A stretch of 64,000 bases of DNA from the NCBI GenBank assembly GCA_013397455.1, contig VYZB01000035.1, positions 93,340-157,339 of the forward strand, given 5' to 3'. Below the pieces are notes generated by a model that saw only the letters and a list, made by a program, of their open reading frames with translations, made no database searches and was not told where the DNA came from. This document shows, piece by piece, positions 24,801 through 38,179 of the stretch (the first letter of the stretch is position 1; each line of letters opens with the position of its first letter). The position numbers were made by a program, and so were the translations under genes. This stretch comes from Crotophaga sulcirostris (taxonomy: Eukaryota > Chordata > Aves > Cuculiformes > Crotophagidae).

Positions 24801-27800
24801 GTTAGCGTAACACCATTTACCTAATATCAACTCGAACAGTTTTGCCAAGTATAATAAAAAATTTAAGAACCAGTACAGTGGGAAGTGGGATCCTGTTTTA
24901 AGAAAGCAATAATTTCTTCCTCTTCAAAGTAGCAGAGGGTCTTGTTTGTTAATATGGGAGAGAGAATAATTTTCCATAAAAGTTTCAAGAAAGTTTTATG
25001 AAAAAGTATTATGGAAAATAAGAAGTGATCACTGAACTTTCAATGCTAATCAAAGTATCAGTTTCTTAGTTTGTATCTTCTGCAGTATTGCTGCTGTCTG
25101 TATCATATCAATTTCTTTTGCCTCTTCTGTTCAGTTAGCTTCAGCATTACGATAGTTTACAGTGCCTTTTACAGATTATCCCTACTCTGTTGTCTCTCAT
25201 TTGGTATTAATATGTCCACTGACTCATCTGAGTAGCCCTACTTCCAGTGTCCATTGTTTTCTGATATTTGTCAAATTAGTACCTCCTTCTTTATTGTATT
25301 TTCCCATACAGCTCTTCATATTCATGCAAGAGTTTTGTATTATAGTATAGTTTACCTTTGTTTTATGAGGGAAGGAAGGCAATACAAAATTTGGGTCTAG
25401 TATGAAAAGCTTTTATACCTGGTTTTGTTTTGTTAATATTCAAGTCTTGGACCTTGATTCCTTCAAAATGATTTAGCAAACAGGTCTGTATGGAGACACA
25501 GTCTCTGCCTTGGGTCTTGCCTGAGAACCTTCCAGACAGGGTTCACTTATCTGACTTTTATCAAGTACTCCAACCTAGTCCTCTAGGCAGCAACTTTTTG
25601 TCAAGAAGAGCATGGCTTTCAGAGGCCAGTTCAATATTTTAGACACCATTTTTTTTGGTTGAATGAATACCCCCCTAGAGGTCCTTGTTGCTTTCTCTTG
25701 GCTACAGAGGGAACTCTCGAGGTCTAGGTCAGAACAGCCTCTCTAGGAGAGCTGAATTCAAGATCAATCTACAATTTTTTTTCAGTATTCTTTATTTCCT
25801 GATTAATCTGACTTTTAGCTTAAAACACTGACATGAAAGTAAGGGCAATTTATTAATGGATACATTTTTAGGAATCAGGCTCCTCTTCTATATTTTATCT
25901 CTAAGACAATTGTTTGTCAAAGGTAGAAAAGTTGCATAGGGTGACAGGGTCTTCTGTCAGTGACAGCTCAGTGAGTACAGGAACTTCAGGGAGAGAGCTC
26001 CATTACCCCATCCTTCCTAACTGTGTCTTTCATACCTGTATTTTTATTGTTAAGAGCAGATATCTAATTTTAATTTTAGCCATGGTCCCCAAGTATCACT
26101 ACTGATGTCACATCACTCCACTTCCTTTTTAACATTTAGCTCTCAATTACTCGTCTCTCTTTGTGAAAAGAGGTACTCTTTTCTGGTCAAACTTACCTTT
26201 TCCATTTCCTGTTTGCTTCCATCTCTTTTAAAACATGTTCGGTTTCTTCTTTTCTGTTGCTTGTTTGGTTTTTTAAATGCATTTACATATAATTCCCAGT
26301 AATACAAAACAGCCTTAAGCATGAATGGTAAAAAAAATTAAAAGGTGAAACATCTTTCTTGTCTTGCTTAGTCTTTTTTTTCCCCCCACTTGATTCCGTG
26401 GTTCTTTTAAGGTATTATTTTCTTCTTGCTTTTTACAAGCTAAATGCAGCTGTCTAATGGACTATGTTGCCTTCTCTTAGTGCTTTAATTGGTACTATAC
26501 CTCCTTGACCTAGAAGAACAAGGGCACTTTTTCTAAAGCAAGCAAATTATATACTTCAAGTTGTGTAGCAACATGGTGCTGATGAGCAACTCTTTTAAAT
26601 GAGTTCTGTAGAAAAGACTTTCAAATTACAATATACTGAACTAATAACATCTACACTTTTAGTATGGTATCCTTATGCTGCTGCTAACAATGTAAATCTA
26701 ATCCCATCGTTAAAGTCAATGTAGTACAATTTTCTATACCTAAATTTAGATCTAAAACATTTCAAATCATTTCCAAAATATTGTAATAAGAGTAATTACT
26801 ATTAATCTATTATTTTCATTAGTTAAAATCCAACTTTGGGTATATTAAGAAAGCGAGAGATAAAACAAAATAATAAATAGACTTAATTAAAAATAGGGCA
26901 AAGATAAGTCAAGCTACAGAGTAAAGTTTCTAGAAATTATCAAACAAAAGCTATCTTCTTGTGTAATTGGGAATGGAAGCACATGTAAACCTATGCTGCT
27001 TATTTAAAGTCTTCAGCTGTGTGTATGGAACAAAAGCAATGTTGGTTAATCTCAAAACTTTGATGTTGCTGAGTGTCAGAATTATGCAGCAGTGTCAGAG
27101 TTCAAACCATCTCTTAAACTCCATGGGGACTGGGGTGGTAATTAAAGTCTCCTTCCATCCCCCCGAGGTCTAACCATTAATTCTTTCTTTCCAGAGAGGG
27201 CTGAGATCCTCCTGCATGCTGCTCTTTGCCACAGTTCAGGAGAGCTTATGGTTTTTGTAACTAGGGGCTGGATGTAGGAAAACAAGGGCTTTGGTGACTG
27301 AAATAAATTGGCTGCCAGCATGGGACTGTAATTGAAGCACAAAGCCAGACAAAGCTCACCTTCCCTCTGCCCAGCAGAGAGTCATTTGCAATGCTCTGTG
27401 TCACTAGCACAAGCATGGAAGAAGATGTCAGCCTCACCTTTTTTAATTAGGTGCTGAAGGCTAAAAATACTCTCCTTGTATGTAATAGAAAGGACAAGAT
27501 AAGGTACGCATGCTGACTCCCACATGCTACAAAACTAGTAAGGCTGCATTTGCTGAATGGCAATTGAGTTAAAACTGGAAAAATGTAGCTTCAATGCAAG
27601 CTTCAGAAGAGAAAGCCAGAAAGGACCGTGCATTTTACTTGCATACAGAAAACTTCCCCTCCCACATACTGAGCTCTAATAGCTGCAGCATGTCCCAATC
27701 AAAACCTGCAGACATTCAAGGGGTCACACAGTTCTCGTGAGCTCTCTCCAACTGCAAACCATTGAGCAAACTGAATAATACCACAAAGAAAAGAGAGCTA

Positions 27801-28761
27801 TAGTTCTGCTAGCAAAGACATTCTGTCAACTTTTGAAACTGTATTTTCCTGTAGCAATTCAGACACACTTTAAACTGGGAAATGGTATATGCATTTTGGT
27901 AGGAATTAGGCTTTCTAAAGATGTAGAGTGTTAAGCAGTTAGCAAAAATAGTAATAATAAAAAGATATTAAAGACGAATAAAAAGAACTAAATAATTGTG
28001 CCATGAAAAGCCCCTTGGCAAAAAGCTGTTAGCACTTTCTATTCTTGCTGAGTTTTACATAGTTTAAAACCATCTCAGCTACTCTGTGTTGAAAAGCACT
28101 ACCATGCTTAAACTTGAATGTTGCATTATTTGCATTCTACTCAAAGAGGACCTAAATCAAAAGGAGGTGGCATAACACTGGATAGAGCAAAATATTTAAA
28201 ACAACAGGCTCTCTTCTCCTCAGATATATTGATTCCTGTGGAAGACTTAAGTAGAGTTATGAAAAATTAAATGTGCTGATGGTGATCTTTTCCCTTTTCT
28301 GACACCAGCTGTCTGTTTACATCATTGTAGCTACTCTGTTAAAAGAGTGCTGAAGTATGTAATCTTTCAGGTCAGCTTTCCAGTAGAGAAGTGATGACAT
28401 TAGCTTCACAGGGTTCTTATCTTTAATATAACTTATTTTATTTGCACACAAAAAATCAGTGTTTGACCAGAGGTGGCCCATTAGGATGCAAGGCAGTAGT
28501 TTCCTCTGGGTATCTCAGACCATGTTATATAGTCATGGAGACTGAAGCTAAGAATAAATTCTGTCTTTGGTATATCTCTCTAGTGTAGGACAGTGTATAA
28601 CCCAGCCAAAAACCATCATGTGCTTTCCCTCAAAGGATGAAATCACTAAGAAATCAAGCAACAGACTATAATTAAATAGTGTCACCTCCCATATCAAACG
28701 TTACAGTCCAGTGCCTATAGGTTGTCTTTCTCATGGATATGACTGGTATCTTCAATCCTTG

Positions 28762-28796
28762 ATATATTTATTTATTTTTATTTATTTATATATATT
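28762..28796. repeat. TTTA/TA-rich simple repeat
   Basis: Imperfect TTTA tetranucleotide repeats run into a short TA alternation. This is simple-sequence DNA with no coding capacity. Confidence 0.8.
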
Positions 28797-29529
28797 GGAA
28801 GCTCTGTATCTTTAGTTGATTTTGTAAAGTCACTGATAGTCACCCATATATATATAATGGTAGGATCATGCCTTTCAAAGTGCGTGTACAAGTTATTCTG
28901 ATTGTTTATAACTCTCAGCATCCTTTAGTGTTATAACTGGTTGCACAGTCAACGTTTTTTTCCTACATCACCTATATTTCCTTGTGTCATGGAGTCCTTC
29001 ATCTACAATAATCAAATAATTTTTTTTTTCCAGTAACCTACATGCTTGTTCTCCTTCCACTCAGCCTTTCTTTGACAAAGTAATTTTTTATACAGCAAAA
29101 ATAAAAATGTCTTTAAAATTTTAAGACAAATCTATAGTTATGAGGAAATACAGCATTTTTTTTCTCAATAAAATACTATGTTTTATTCAGGAGATACAGA
29201 TTAATAAAAGTACTTAGGGCTTGAGATGAACCCTTCGAGAATTAGAGAATCAGATAAATTTTAGTTTAAGTCATCTAAAAAGTGGAAGCAATGCTATCCA
29301 GGGGATTGTAGTCAGTAAAATTGTAAAGTGAGGATGCGCAATACCATCTCATTTATTTCCTCACAATGAATTTAATGCTAATTTCTAGTCTTTGGTACAT
29401 CCAACAAAGGACACAAAGTAGATTTCTGTACAGCCATCCCAGATGATCATCCCCATTGCATATACAGTTACTAATAGAAATTCATGCATATGTAGTGAAT
29501 ACACTGCTGGAGGACCTCTGAGATGATGT

Positions 29530-29597
29530 GCTTTTCTCCTGAGGAAGGCGCCCTGTGTCCGCATAGCACATGGGGGGGCTCCACCTGAGGAGAAAGC
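29530..29597. repeat. Imperfect inverted repeat with about 14-base arms
   Basis: Arms at 29530-29544 (GCTTTTCTCCTGAGG) and 29584-29597 (CCTGAGGAGAAAGC) pair apart from one extra base and one mismatch. About 40 bases separate them, including a short GTGTCC...CACATG segment. The size resembles a short hairpin RNA precursor, but no known microRNA was recognised. Confidence 0.5.
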
Positions 29598-32500
29598 ATT
29601 TCAAGTGCATTTCAAGGTGCAGCTGAACTCATACCACATGACTCAAATACAGATGCAATGCATTGTATTTATATCACTTTGCCAGTGAACAGGATGGTTC
29701 CAGCGCACTAAGCTGGTTATGTAGACACACTCTGTGCAATATGCATTCCTCCTGCCCTACCACTTTCTTTGTCTTTTTGCCAGTTCTGCCAGATAGATAA
29801 TTAGGAACCTCTCATTTAATTTCTGGCCTTAGAAAATATCACGTTTGCCAACAGAATGGAAGTTTTCTTATTCTTCTGGCAGAGCAATTCATAGTTTTAC
29901 ATGGTTTTTCTGTAATATGCCATATTCTATTTTTTCTGCATTTTACCATAAAAGTCTATTCAATGAAGTGTCAACACATGAAGGACAGATTTGTTCTTAG
30001 TATGCTAAACCAAATATGTGGGTTAGGATTTTGTTCTCTTTGGCATATACAATATTTAGATCGGTATAACTATGAATGGCAACTTGAGTGTATAAACATT
30101 TTGCATCTTATTTGTGATCATTTTTGTCTATGGCATGAATAGTTTAAAAAAAACCCAGTATAATATTAGCAAAGATATAAGTATGTAACTGTCCTCATTT
30201 ATTTTGTGGATGAAGTCTTTTAAACTATGTATGTTTGTGGCACCTGTTCCATGTAAACCTTTTCCAGGGTATAATTCACATTTTGAAAAAAGCATAGGGC
30301 AGAGGGAGAATCCTTTAGGCATATACATATCTAATCTGGGGGGCAAGTTCATTTGTATCGGGTTTTTTTTTCCCAGGGTGTCTATCCGCCATCAGTGATT
30401 TGTTTAATGAATGCGTTTTAGCTATTGCTTCAAATCTCACAGGACTGGAATTCTTAAATATTTTAATGTCATTAGCTACCACTGAAAATCTTAATGTAAT
30501 TCTGAATAAAGTAGTTGTACCAAGGTGTTCAGCATTTTTTTTAGGTGTGTGTATTTTTCATGAACATAAATTTTAAAGGGAGTTCTGCTTTTCCTTCGTC
30601 TACATTAGAAGTTTGATAGCTTTATCCTCAATGCACAGAAACCTTCCTTAAGACAAAAGATAGTAAACATTGGTTGCAGTTACTCAGTATGGATTATGTT
30701 TAATTCATGCATCATTCCTATCACAGTTTTTTGGTTTGTTTTGCTGCGTAGCTTGTTTAGAATTTATTCCTGGGCTACTCTTTTGCCTTTTTTTTCCAGT
30801 GGAGCTTCTCTTTTTTGTACGTAGGCCTTTGAAATATTTTTCTTGAATAGTACGGCAAAATGCTGCCCATGATATTTGCTGCTGCTGGTTCGCATGTTTC
30901 ACAGCACACAATATCACAAGATGATTTGTTCTGTTGAAGGATTCCAGTCAGTCCAATGGAGACTAAGAAGGCAGTGTCTTTGAGGAGTAATGATTAAGTA
31001 GTATGTACACCAAGGAAATGTGTCTGACAGGAAGAGATACTTACACTGACATCTGTGCAGGTTGATACTATTAATCATCGTCCCAGAGCCATTATTTTCA
31101 AATTCTGCTAGGTTTGAAGATGTTAGGGGTCTTTCTTCAAATAACCAGACTAAGAGTTTGAAAGCAGCTATAGTTGCAAGAAACAGGAATAATGTTTCTG
31201 TTAATAATTCTTTAACCATGGGGCTAACATTCTTTATCTTTACGTGAGAGGCTGCATAAGGGATCATTATGCGAGTTTCACAGACACCCTGATAAGAATC
31301 ATTGGGTTTTCTGCCCTGTTTTTTTTCAATTGATTCAGCAAAGAATTTCTGGAGAACCTGGGTTTCTTTCCTTACCTTCTAAATACCAGATAAGTTTATA
31401 TGGCAGTGTCTGCTCATTTGACTCCTTTGGCACTATATATCCTAGTGGAAGTATTTTGAATGTCCTTTTCTCTATCATAGTGTAAGTACTTTACAGCTGT
31501 AAAGACTAGAATTCCCTCTTATAACTTAACGCAAATGTTGTCAGAGGTATATTTAATATTCTTAGCTTGCACTAGAAAGCATTAATCTACAGGTGTGCAG
31601 GTAGATGCTTCTGTGCACCTGATTCTCCCTGTAACAAAGCATTTGAACTGTATATGAGGGCTGGGTGGTGCTGTAATTCAGGAAGCTTTTTTTTTACACT
31701 GCTGCACAGCTGTGATTTGGATGTATCTAATTAGTCTGGTATAAGTATGCAACAGTTGTATAGTTCTATTTTCATATTCTATTCACAAATTTCCTTGATA
31801 TGGCATATCCTTTTTTTCTGAAAATGTCGAAAATCATGATAGACTGAGGCAAGTCTCCACAGGTAGAAAAAGCATTAATATAATGCCCAAACCTATTAGC
31901 TACATACATGTCTTTCAAAAGCATTGGAAGGATAGTACTTCTCCATATTTTTCTATTTTTATTTAAATACATTCGTCTATCTATATCTATTTATTACATA
32001 TATAACAAAGTCAAGAGTCACCTTTTATTTTACATTTTATGATCATGATTGACTAGAACTGTGTACAATTCTCAGGGTTGAGTCCTGCCAGTGCTTTTGT
32101 AGACTGTCTTCAGTACTTTCTTTACCAGAGCTAGAACAGGATTGAACTTCCAGGTTTTTGTGCCCATATTACATTGATTACTTATACTCTACTAATCCAA
32201 CTACTTTTTATCATCTTTTATTCTTAAATTTTGAATTCCTGGCAGAGATTCTATGAGTCATTAGTTGATCTTATGCATTTTTCCATTTCTATCACTTCTG
32301 CTTTTGGGATCAAATAAATTTTCTCCTGTGATACTTGACTTCTCCTCTGAATGTTATTCTACTTGAGTGAAAGATACTGCCTGTTGTAATTTTTACCAAA
32401 ATTGAGGTTCTTGGAATAGGAGGGCAAAATAAGAAAATAATTGGCTCCAGATATTATCTGTCGTTTCTTTTCCAAATTGGTGTCTATATTTTGATGAAAA

Positions 32501-32689
32501 GGGTGTTAGAGAAGATAACCACCTTTTGCCATCTGGGGAGGTCTTTTGATGGTGCATAATCTAATACGGGGTAGTTTCTTAAGGCAATAAATATTTTTAT
32601 TGCCATAAGGCAAAGGCAAATTAAGAGTGCAGAGAACATTATGGTTTAAGTCTTTTGGATTCTAATTTTAAAATCTAAGTTGTGAACTG

Positions 32690-33130
32690 GTATCATATTT
32701 GAAGCTGATCATGTTGTTCATGATAAAAATCATCCAGCATCTGGCAAAGTTGATCCACTTGTATGCACTTAATGTTTCATTTATGAATTCATTTGTTTTA
32801 TTTAATTAGCTGGGCTCTTGTACTCATTTCCCTGAAACACTGCAATGTAATGTTTATGGACGTGCATGTGACCTTGGAGATGTACTTCTAGCCATTCCCT
32901 TGTCTTCTGAGAATACAAAATCCATATGGTGCTCTCCAAAAAGGAAAGTGTTTATGCTGCCTTGATGGCAAATTAGTTGTCATTACATTTGAATAAAAGG
33001 TGAACAGTTTGAGGCAAAATCTAATTATAATCTATTGCTGCTTATATTCTTTGTGCAAATTGAACATTTACATTTTTTAATAACAATGCAGAAGATCAAA
33101 GTACATCTTTGTCACTTTTGCTTATTATGG
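32690..33130. promoter_or_regulatory. Candidate conserved noncoding element
   Basis: A run of mixed-complexity AT-rich sequence without simple repeats carries several homeodomain-type cores (AATTAG near 32803 and 32971, TTTATGG near 32852, TAATTATAAT near 33023) and CTTTGT-type SOX/TCF cores. It has no open frame. The texture is that of developmental enhancers conserved among vertebrates, but this is an impression from one sequence; a multi-bird alignment would be needed to support it. Confidence 0.15.
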
Positions 33131-36100
33131 CCATCTACGCTGGTGTCAAACTCTGGTACTGACAGACTGACTGACAGTATAGCTAGAGAGCTAATTACTT
33201 GAAATAGGTTTCATGAAAGCTATTAATAGTGCTGTCACAATTATCAGATGTGAAAACATGAAAAGAGTGCTGTGTTGGAGCACTTTGTTTCTAGTGAAGA
33301 ATGACAACAACTTGACTGAAACTATTTATAAACTTGTAATGATTTTTTCATTCAAAATAATTCACTGCAAAAATGCATCATTTACATTTAAAGGAAAAAT
33401 TTCAACTTTTCAGCTCAACATTTTATTTCTAAATGCTCTTTTTAAAAATTTTAACCATGCCATTAGGAGTTGGACCTTGGAGATAGTCTCTGACATGACT
33501 GAGGCTGAAGTGTCATCCTGTCCTCAAATCTAGAGATCCTAATCGTATCATCTATGCATTGATGAGATAACTGTGAGAGCTGATAATTGTATGCTTTTTA
33601 TTTTGTATATGTCGTTGACTGCCAGTTTCTGAAATTTTTGATGCAACTAGACAATCATACAGTCTATGGGTTAAAACAGGAAATTCCCAGATTATGATCC
33701 CATGATTCCTGATCATGGTGGTACTGTTAAATATTTGGAAGAAGCAAAAGGACACAGTAAAACTCAACACACTTCCAGAATCAAACAAGTATTTGTGGAA
33801 ATGTTTTCTGGTTTTGACTGTGCTCTGACCAAAAGAAAAATATTTTCATTGACATTTGAAATGAAACATTCAAAACAGTTCAGGGTCAGATTTCTGAGCT
33901 CTCAGTATCTATTTGTGGGTCACAGAGCTCGAAAAAGTTAAACTTTTGTTTACAGTTTATCAAAAGCATTTCCCTTGGTGACACTGATGACCAAATCTTT
34001 CAGAGGTCAGCAGCTGATATGCTGTTTTTCCCTTGAAAATCCTCTCCTGACTATGAGAGTCAGAAAATACTGGCGATGGTGCACTTCCTGCAGGGGACAC
34101 TCGCTGAATCTTCCAAGCAGAATTCAGTTTGAGGTATTTTTACTTGTATAGCTTTTTAACTAGGCTATGTTGAAACAAGATTTCTAGTGTGTTGTGTTCA
34201 CAGATGGTTTCATCAACAGATGCATTAGCGATGAGTAGACTTGATATCCTGTTTGGGTGTGCTTTCACATTAGGACAACATATTTCTTGAGAGGAGTGTG
34301 GCTGGATCTCTCTGGTCTTGAGTAGCTAAGAGAATTTTCAAGCTGAGCATATTTTAAGTGAACATCAAATAGTCCACTGCCAAGTAATGACACTTCTGAA
34401 ATTCCGGAAGCTTGTAATACATAAATAAGTTTGCAGGTAAAACCAGAATATTCTTGGTAATATTAGATAAATACTACCTTGCTTGAGCTCCTGAAAACCA
34501 CATTAATATCTTTTTACATGTAAAATATTCTTAACATCTCAAATACAACCTTGTAATTTAAATGGATTTTTTAAAGTGTATTAATTTTAATGAATGACTG
34601 GGAGGTTTATTGAAGGGAGGTAAAGTAGTGCCTCTGAAGCCTCACTGGCTAATCAAATTGCTATAAATAATCTTAGATGGTCTAAGCCACTACCTCTAGA
34701 TGATTTCTTTCACCATTATCCATGATGTTAAAGAACACATGTAGAAGTTTGCTTTCAGCTGTTGGGAATTGTCCTAAATGTAAATCCCTCCCTCTTTTCA
34801 ATAGAGTTTGTATGTAGTATGTAGAATGCCAAATCTTTTCTCAGGGTATATTTGGCAATGAAGACTCAACTTACTTAAGCTGGCATAGGCTAGCATTCAG
34901 GCTCATGCTTAGGTATTGGTAATGGGAGGAAGACTACGGGGAAAAAGTGTGCCCTTTCTCAGAGGCCTGCTTTGTGCTTGCTTCATGGTGTCTATACAGC
35001 AGAAATATGGAAACTTTCATACAGCTCCCATGGAGGTTTCAAAAGAAATGCAAACAAAAGGTGAGACAATTGCAAAAATGAATCAAGAGGTATGTGGGCT
35101 GGGGGATTCCTTTCTGCAACTGAATGTTGCTGAGAATGGCTATCAGTCCCTCTACATCAGCTCCAAACTCTTTTCTTCTTCTTTAAAATAGGTTAGTACT
35201 ATAGCATTTTTTTTCAGCAAGAAACTAGAGAAATGTTAATGCAAACAACTGTAGTTGTAGTTTCCTTATTGAAAGCATGAGTTTGACGCCAAGAAGTTGA
35301 TTTCAGTTGTCCAAAACAATGACAAAAAAGCCAGTGTGAAAGCTGACCAGGAGCAGGAATCATTCAATCCTTATTCCTGTAGATGTTAAACAACCAACTT
35401 ATTAATTTCAGTCCTAGTTTCTGCGTTTCTTATCTTGCATCATTCTGACAAACTGTAGTCTAATTCGGTTTAGGATTATGCATTTGTTCTGATTGTATTT
35501 ATGTCAGTCTGTGATTTACAACTACTTTTTGTTATATGTATGTTCATACTTTTTTGAAAGTGTAACTGAGCACATTAAATATATGTGCATATGTGTACAT
35601 TCACATTTCTGTGCAAATACGAAAAACCCAGGGAACACTGGAGGGATCACAGAAAGTTCAAAGAAAGTCAAATTAAGTTAAATCTGTTGTATTAGTATAA
35701 CATTGAGGGATCTGATCATTGTAATTTTACTAGTTTAGGCCCAGAATCATGAAGCTCACTGTCTTTTCCTAGCTTTTTTGCTTATGTCTCAGCTGAGAAA
35801 TTGGGTATTGAGTGAGCTACAGAGCAGGAATCACCTGTGCTCACTGGAGATATCAAATTAAAGTTAGAGAAATTTTGTCCTGGTGAACAAATGTGAGCTG
35901 AGTGTCAGCAACAGAGTGTATAAAGGCTATTCTGCAATTTAGGCACCACCTTAGTATAAAGTGAGGGCTTAGTAGTCCAGCCCTAAAGTTAGAAAATAGT
36001 GTCTTTGCATTCACACAATTGTCTGAATGAGAGAGGGAAGATGTGAACCTGTTTTGCAGTCTGCTTTGTGACAGCCTTGGGGCTGAAACTTAGAAATGCA

Positions 36101-36194
36101 GTTCCCTCTGGTCAATATGGACACTACATTTCCCAAGAAAGGTTTCAAGAGTAAATTTTCCCTGGTGTATCTAGTTAAATACCTTCCTTCTTAT

Positions 36195-36325
36195 CCTGCT
36201 TTGTTGTGCACTGGGCTGCACACCAAATTGGCTGTATTTCAGTGCTGCCAAATGTGTACAGTTTGATAAGCATGTTGTAGCAAATCTTCAGGACGAAAGG
36301 CAGCGTATAAACGTCAAGTTATTTC
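36195..36325 (+). repeat. Possible ancient SINE/LINE 3' tail
   Basis: The block ends in CTTCAGGACGAAAGGCAGCG (36287-36306) followed by TATAAACGTCAAGTTATT. This resembles the GATGAAAGGCGCTATATAAATGCAAGTATT-type ending found in MIR/L2-like elements of amniotes. Divergence is high and the 5' boundary is not clear. Confidence 0.3.
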
Positions 36326-38163
36326 CCCATTTTAAAGCATTTTATCCTCCAGAGCTGTAAATCCAGTACTATTTGCCAACACAAAATTAGCTTTTTAATG
36401 CTGTAGGACCCTCTAACACTGACATACATAGCAACATCTACATCCTTGCTGGTGGGGAGTTAGAAGGTTGATGTGTCTAGAGCTTCAGCAGTTCAAGTGC
36501 TTTATTCGCACAAGATTTAGAATCACATTAATACACCATACCAGATCTCAGTTGAGCAGTTCTTTCACTCTGCCTCTTCCTTATGAGCAGTACACCAAAT
36601 ATGTTCATGTACATCTAAGTCGCCACTCTCAGAAATCAGCTGGAGCAGTAAACATACAAGCAAGGGCAGAATAGGACTCCAAGTTTATTACCAGTCAAGT
36701 CAGCATATCTTTTACTATATTTGCTTCATGTAGGATTTATGACTTCTTTTTTGGCAGTTAGTTGAGGTTGCCTGAAAACTTGAAAAAATGGCAGAAAGCC
36801 TCATTTAGTTCTAGACTGGTAATGTATTACACACCTTGTGTTTTATCCTTGTTGGTGTTCCATTGTGAATTACTTTTTTTGTCAGATTGTTTCCTTCAGC
36901 TTTCTGTTGCCTGAATTTGTCTTACTACTCTCATGTCCTTTTCTTAGAAGAAACAATCAATATAAAGTGCTTTTAGCAGTGGCACAGCACAGTGGTTTAC
37001 TGCAGTGTAGCTGCTGGGTGGTGTCAACACTGCTGACCTTCTATATATTGGGATTTTGGTTAAGCAGCAGATATCATGTGGTGCTCCTTTAATATGTGTC
37101 TTTGTGGTGCCTGGGCATGTCTGGAGCTGTGCTTTGTTAATAAACGTTTGCTTTAGATTGTGAAAGAAGACATAAGACAGAATCTTATTTACCATTTTTA
37201 AAATGCTTATCAAAGAATATTTGTTCACATATAAAGCATGTCTGTTAACAATACAATACTGAGAAGAGGGAACACAAAAATATCAAGTACCAAAATGCAT
37301 TCTATTGTCACTGGATTTTTTACTGTTACTGACAGTGGGGGAGGGCGTTACTGCTTACGCCTCATTTTAGACCTATAGATGTAATTCATATGTTAAAAAG
37401 CTTTGGCACAAGGTCCTTTTCGCATTCAAGCCAGTATGCGTGTGATTTAAACTCCGGAGACATAAACTCCAGGGAGAATTTAGTATGAATTCAAAACTAC
37501 CTATAAGTTATAGTCAAGGAATACTTCCTTACTTGTCAATGACCCTAGTATTTGTACCCCAAAAGTGCAGTTTGACAGAGAAGAATAGGAGCCACAGCCA
37601 CACCTGTTGAGATAATGAAGGTTTCTGGAAGACCTCAGCTCTGGGCTCCTAAGAGAGGAGTGACAGGGAGCCTGACTTCAGCAGCCTGCAAAGGATCTAG
37701 CATGAATGGGGTCCTAGAACAGTTCTTGAGGATAGGTGTGCACTTTACATAGCGCTTGCTTTGAATGAAGAAGCAAATTACTGTCTCCTCTGCAATTTAT
37801 TAGTTGCTCCTTCACAGCACAGTTAGGCAAATTCTTGGCTTTCTTAAACACCCAAGAGGACTTCAGAGTTAGGAAAAAAGCCTGAACCAAGGTTAACACT
37901 TGCTATAATTTCTGATTTTGACCTGGTTTATTTGATTAACTCTGATTTACATCATGGCTTTCATTACCTGCCTCAGGAAACAGTTAGGCATGTGGGCAGC
38001 AGATGGAAGGTGAGAGCAGCCGGTCACAGCGCCTACACTGCTTATATGGGTTTTTTTCCAGGAACTGTTTAGTGTTGAAACTCAAGGAGTCAGACTGGGT
38101 TCTCCTGTTGTGTTAAGAATCTCATCTTTCCTCTACTCAGTTTGTCCTCTGCTATTACACTTC

Positions 38164-38179
38164 TTTTTTTTTTTTTTTT
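38164..38179. repeat. T16 homopolymer
   Basis: Sixteen consecutive T residues. A poly(T) run can mark the minus-strand tail of a processed pseudogene, but no coding remnant was found on its downstream side, so it is annotated only as a homopolymer. Confidence 0.9.

Larger units (their letters stand above)
21846..32689. other. Unique AT-rich noncoding DNA without recognisable transposons
   Basis: No gene or CR1 was seen. Small features include an A13 run (22147-22159), a G-rich tract (about 23812-23860), a TTTA/TA-rich stretch (28762-28796) and a short inverted repeat (29530-29597). The section 27040-27560 is locally richer in G and C and less repetitive than its neighbours, but it has no open frame of note. 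A 117-codon minus-strand frame at 30914-31267 has a hydrophobic segment but no family match. Confidence 0.6.

Noticed and set aside
30914..31267. 117-codon minus-strand frame with a hydrophobic segment (LFLFLATIAAFKLLVWLF) and a GTAAGT donor-like site near 31050
   Set aside because: Joining the donor to the nearest acceptor-like site near 30935 gives an immediate stop codon, no family is recognisable, and frames of this length are expected by chance in a window this size.
38164..38179. Poly(T) run as the possible tail of a minus-strand processed pseudogene
   Set aside because: No coding remnant lies beside it; CR1 machinery also does not normally generate poly(A)-tailed copies.
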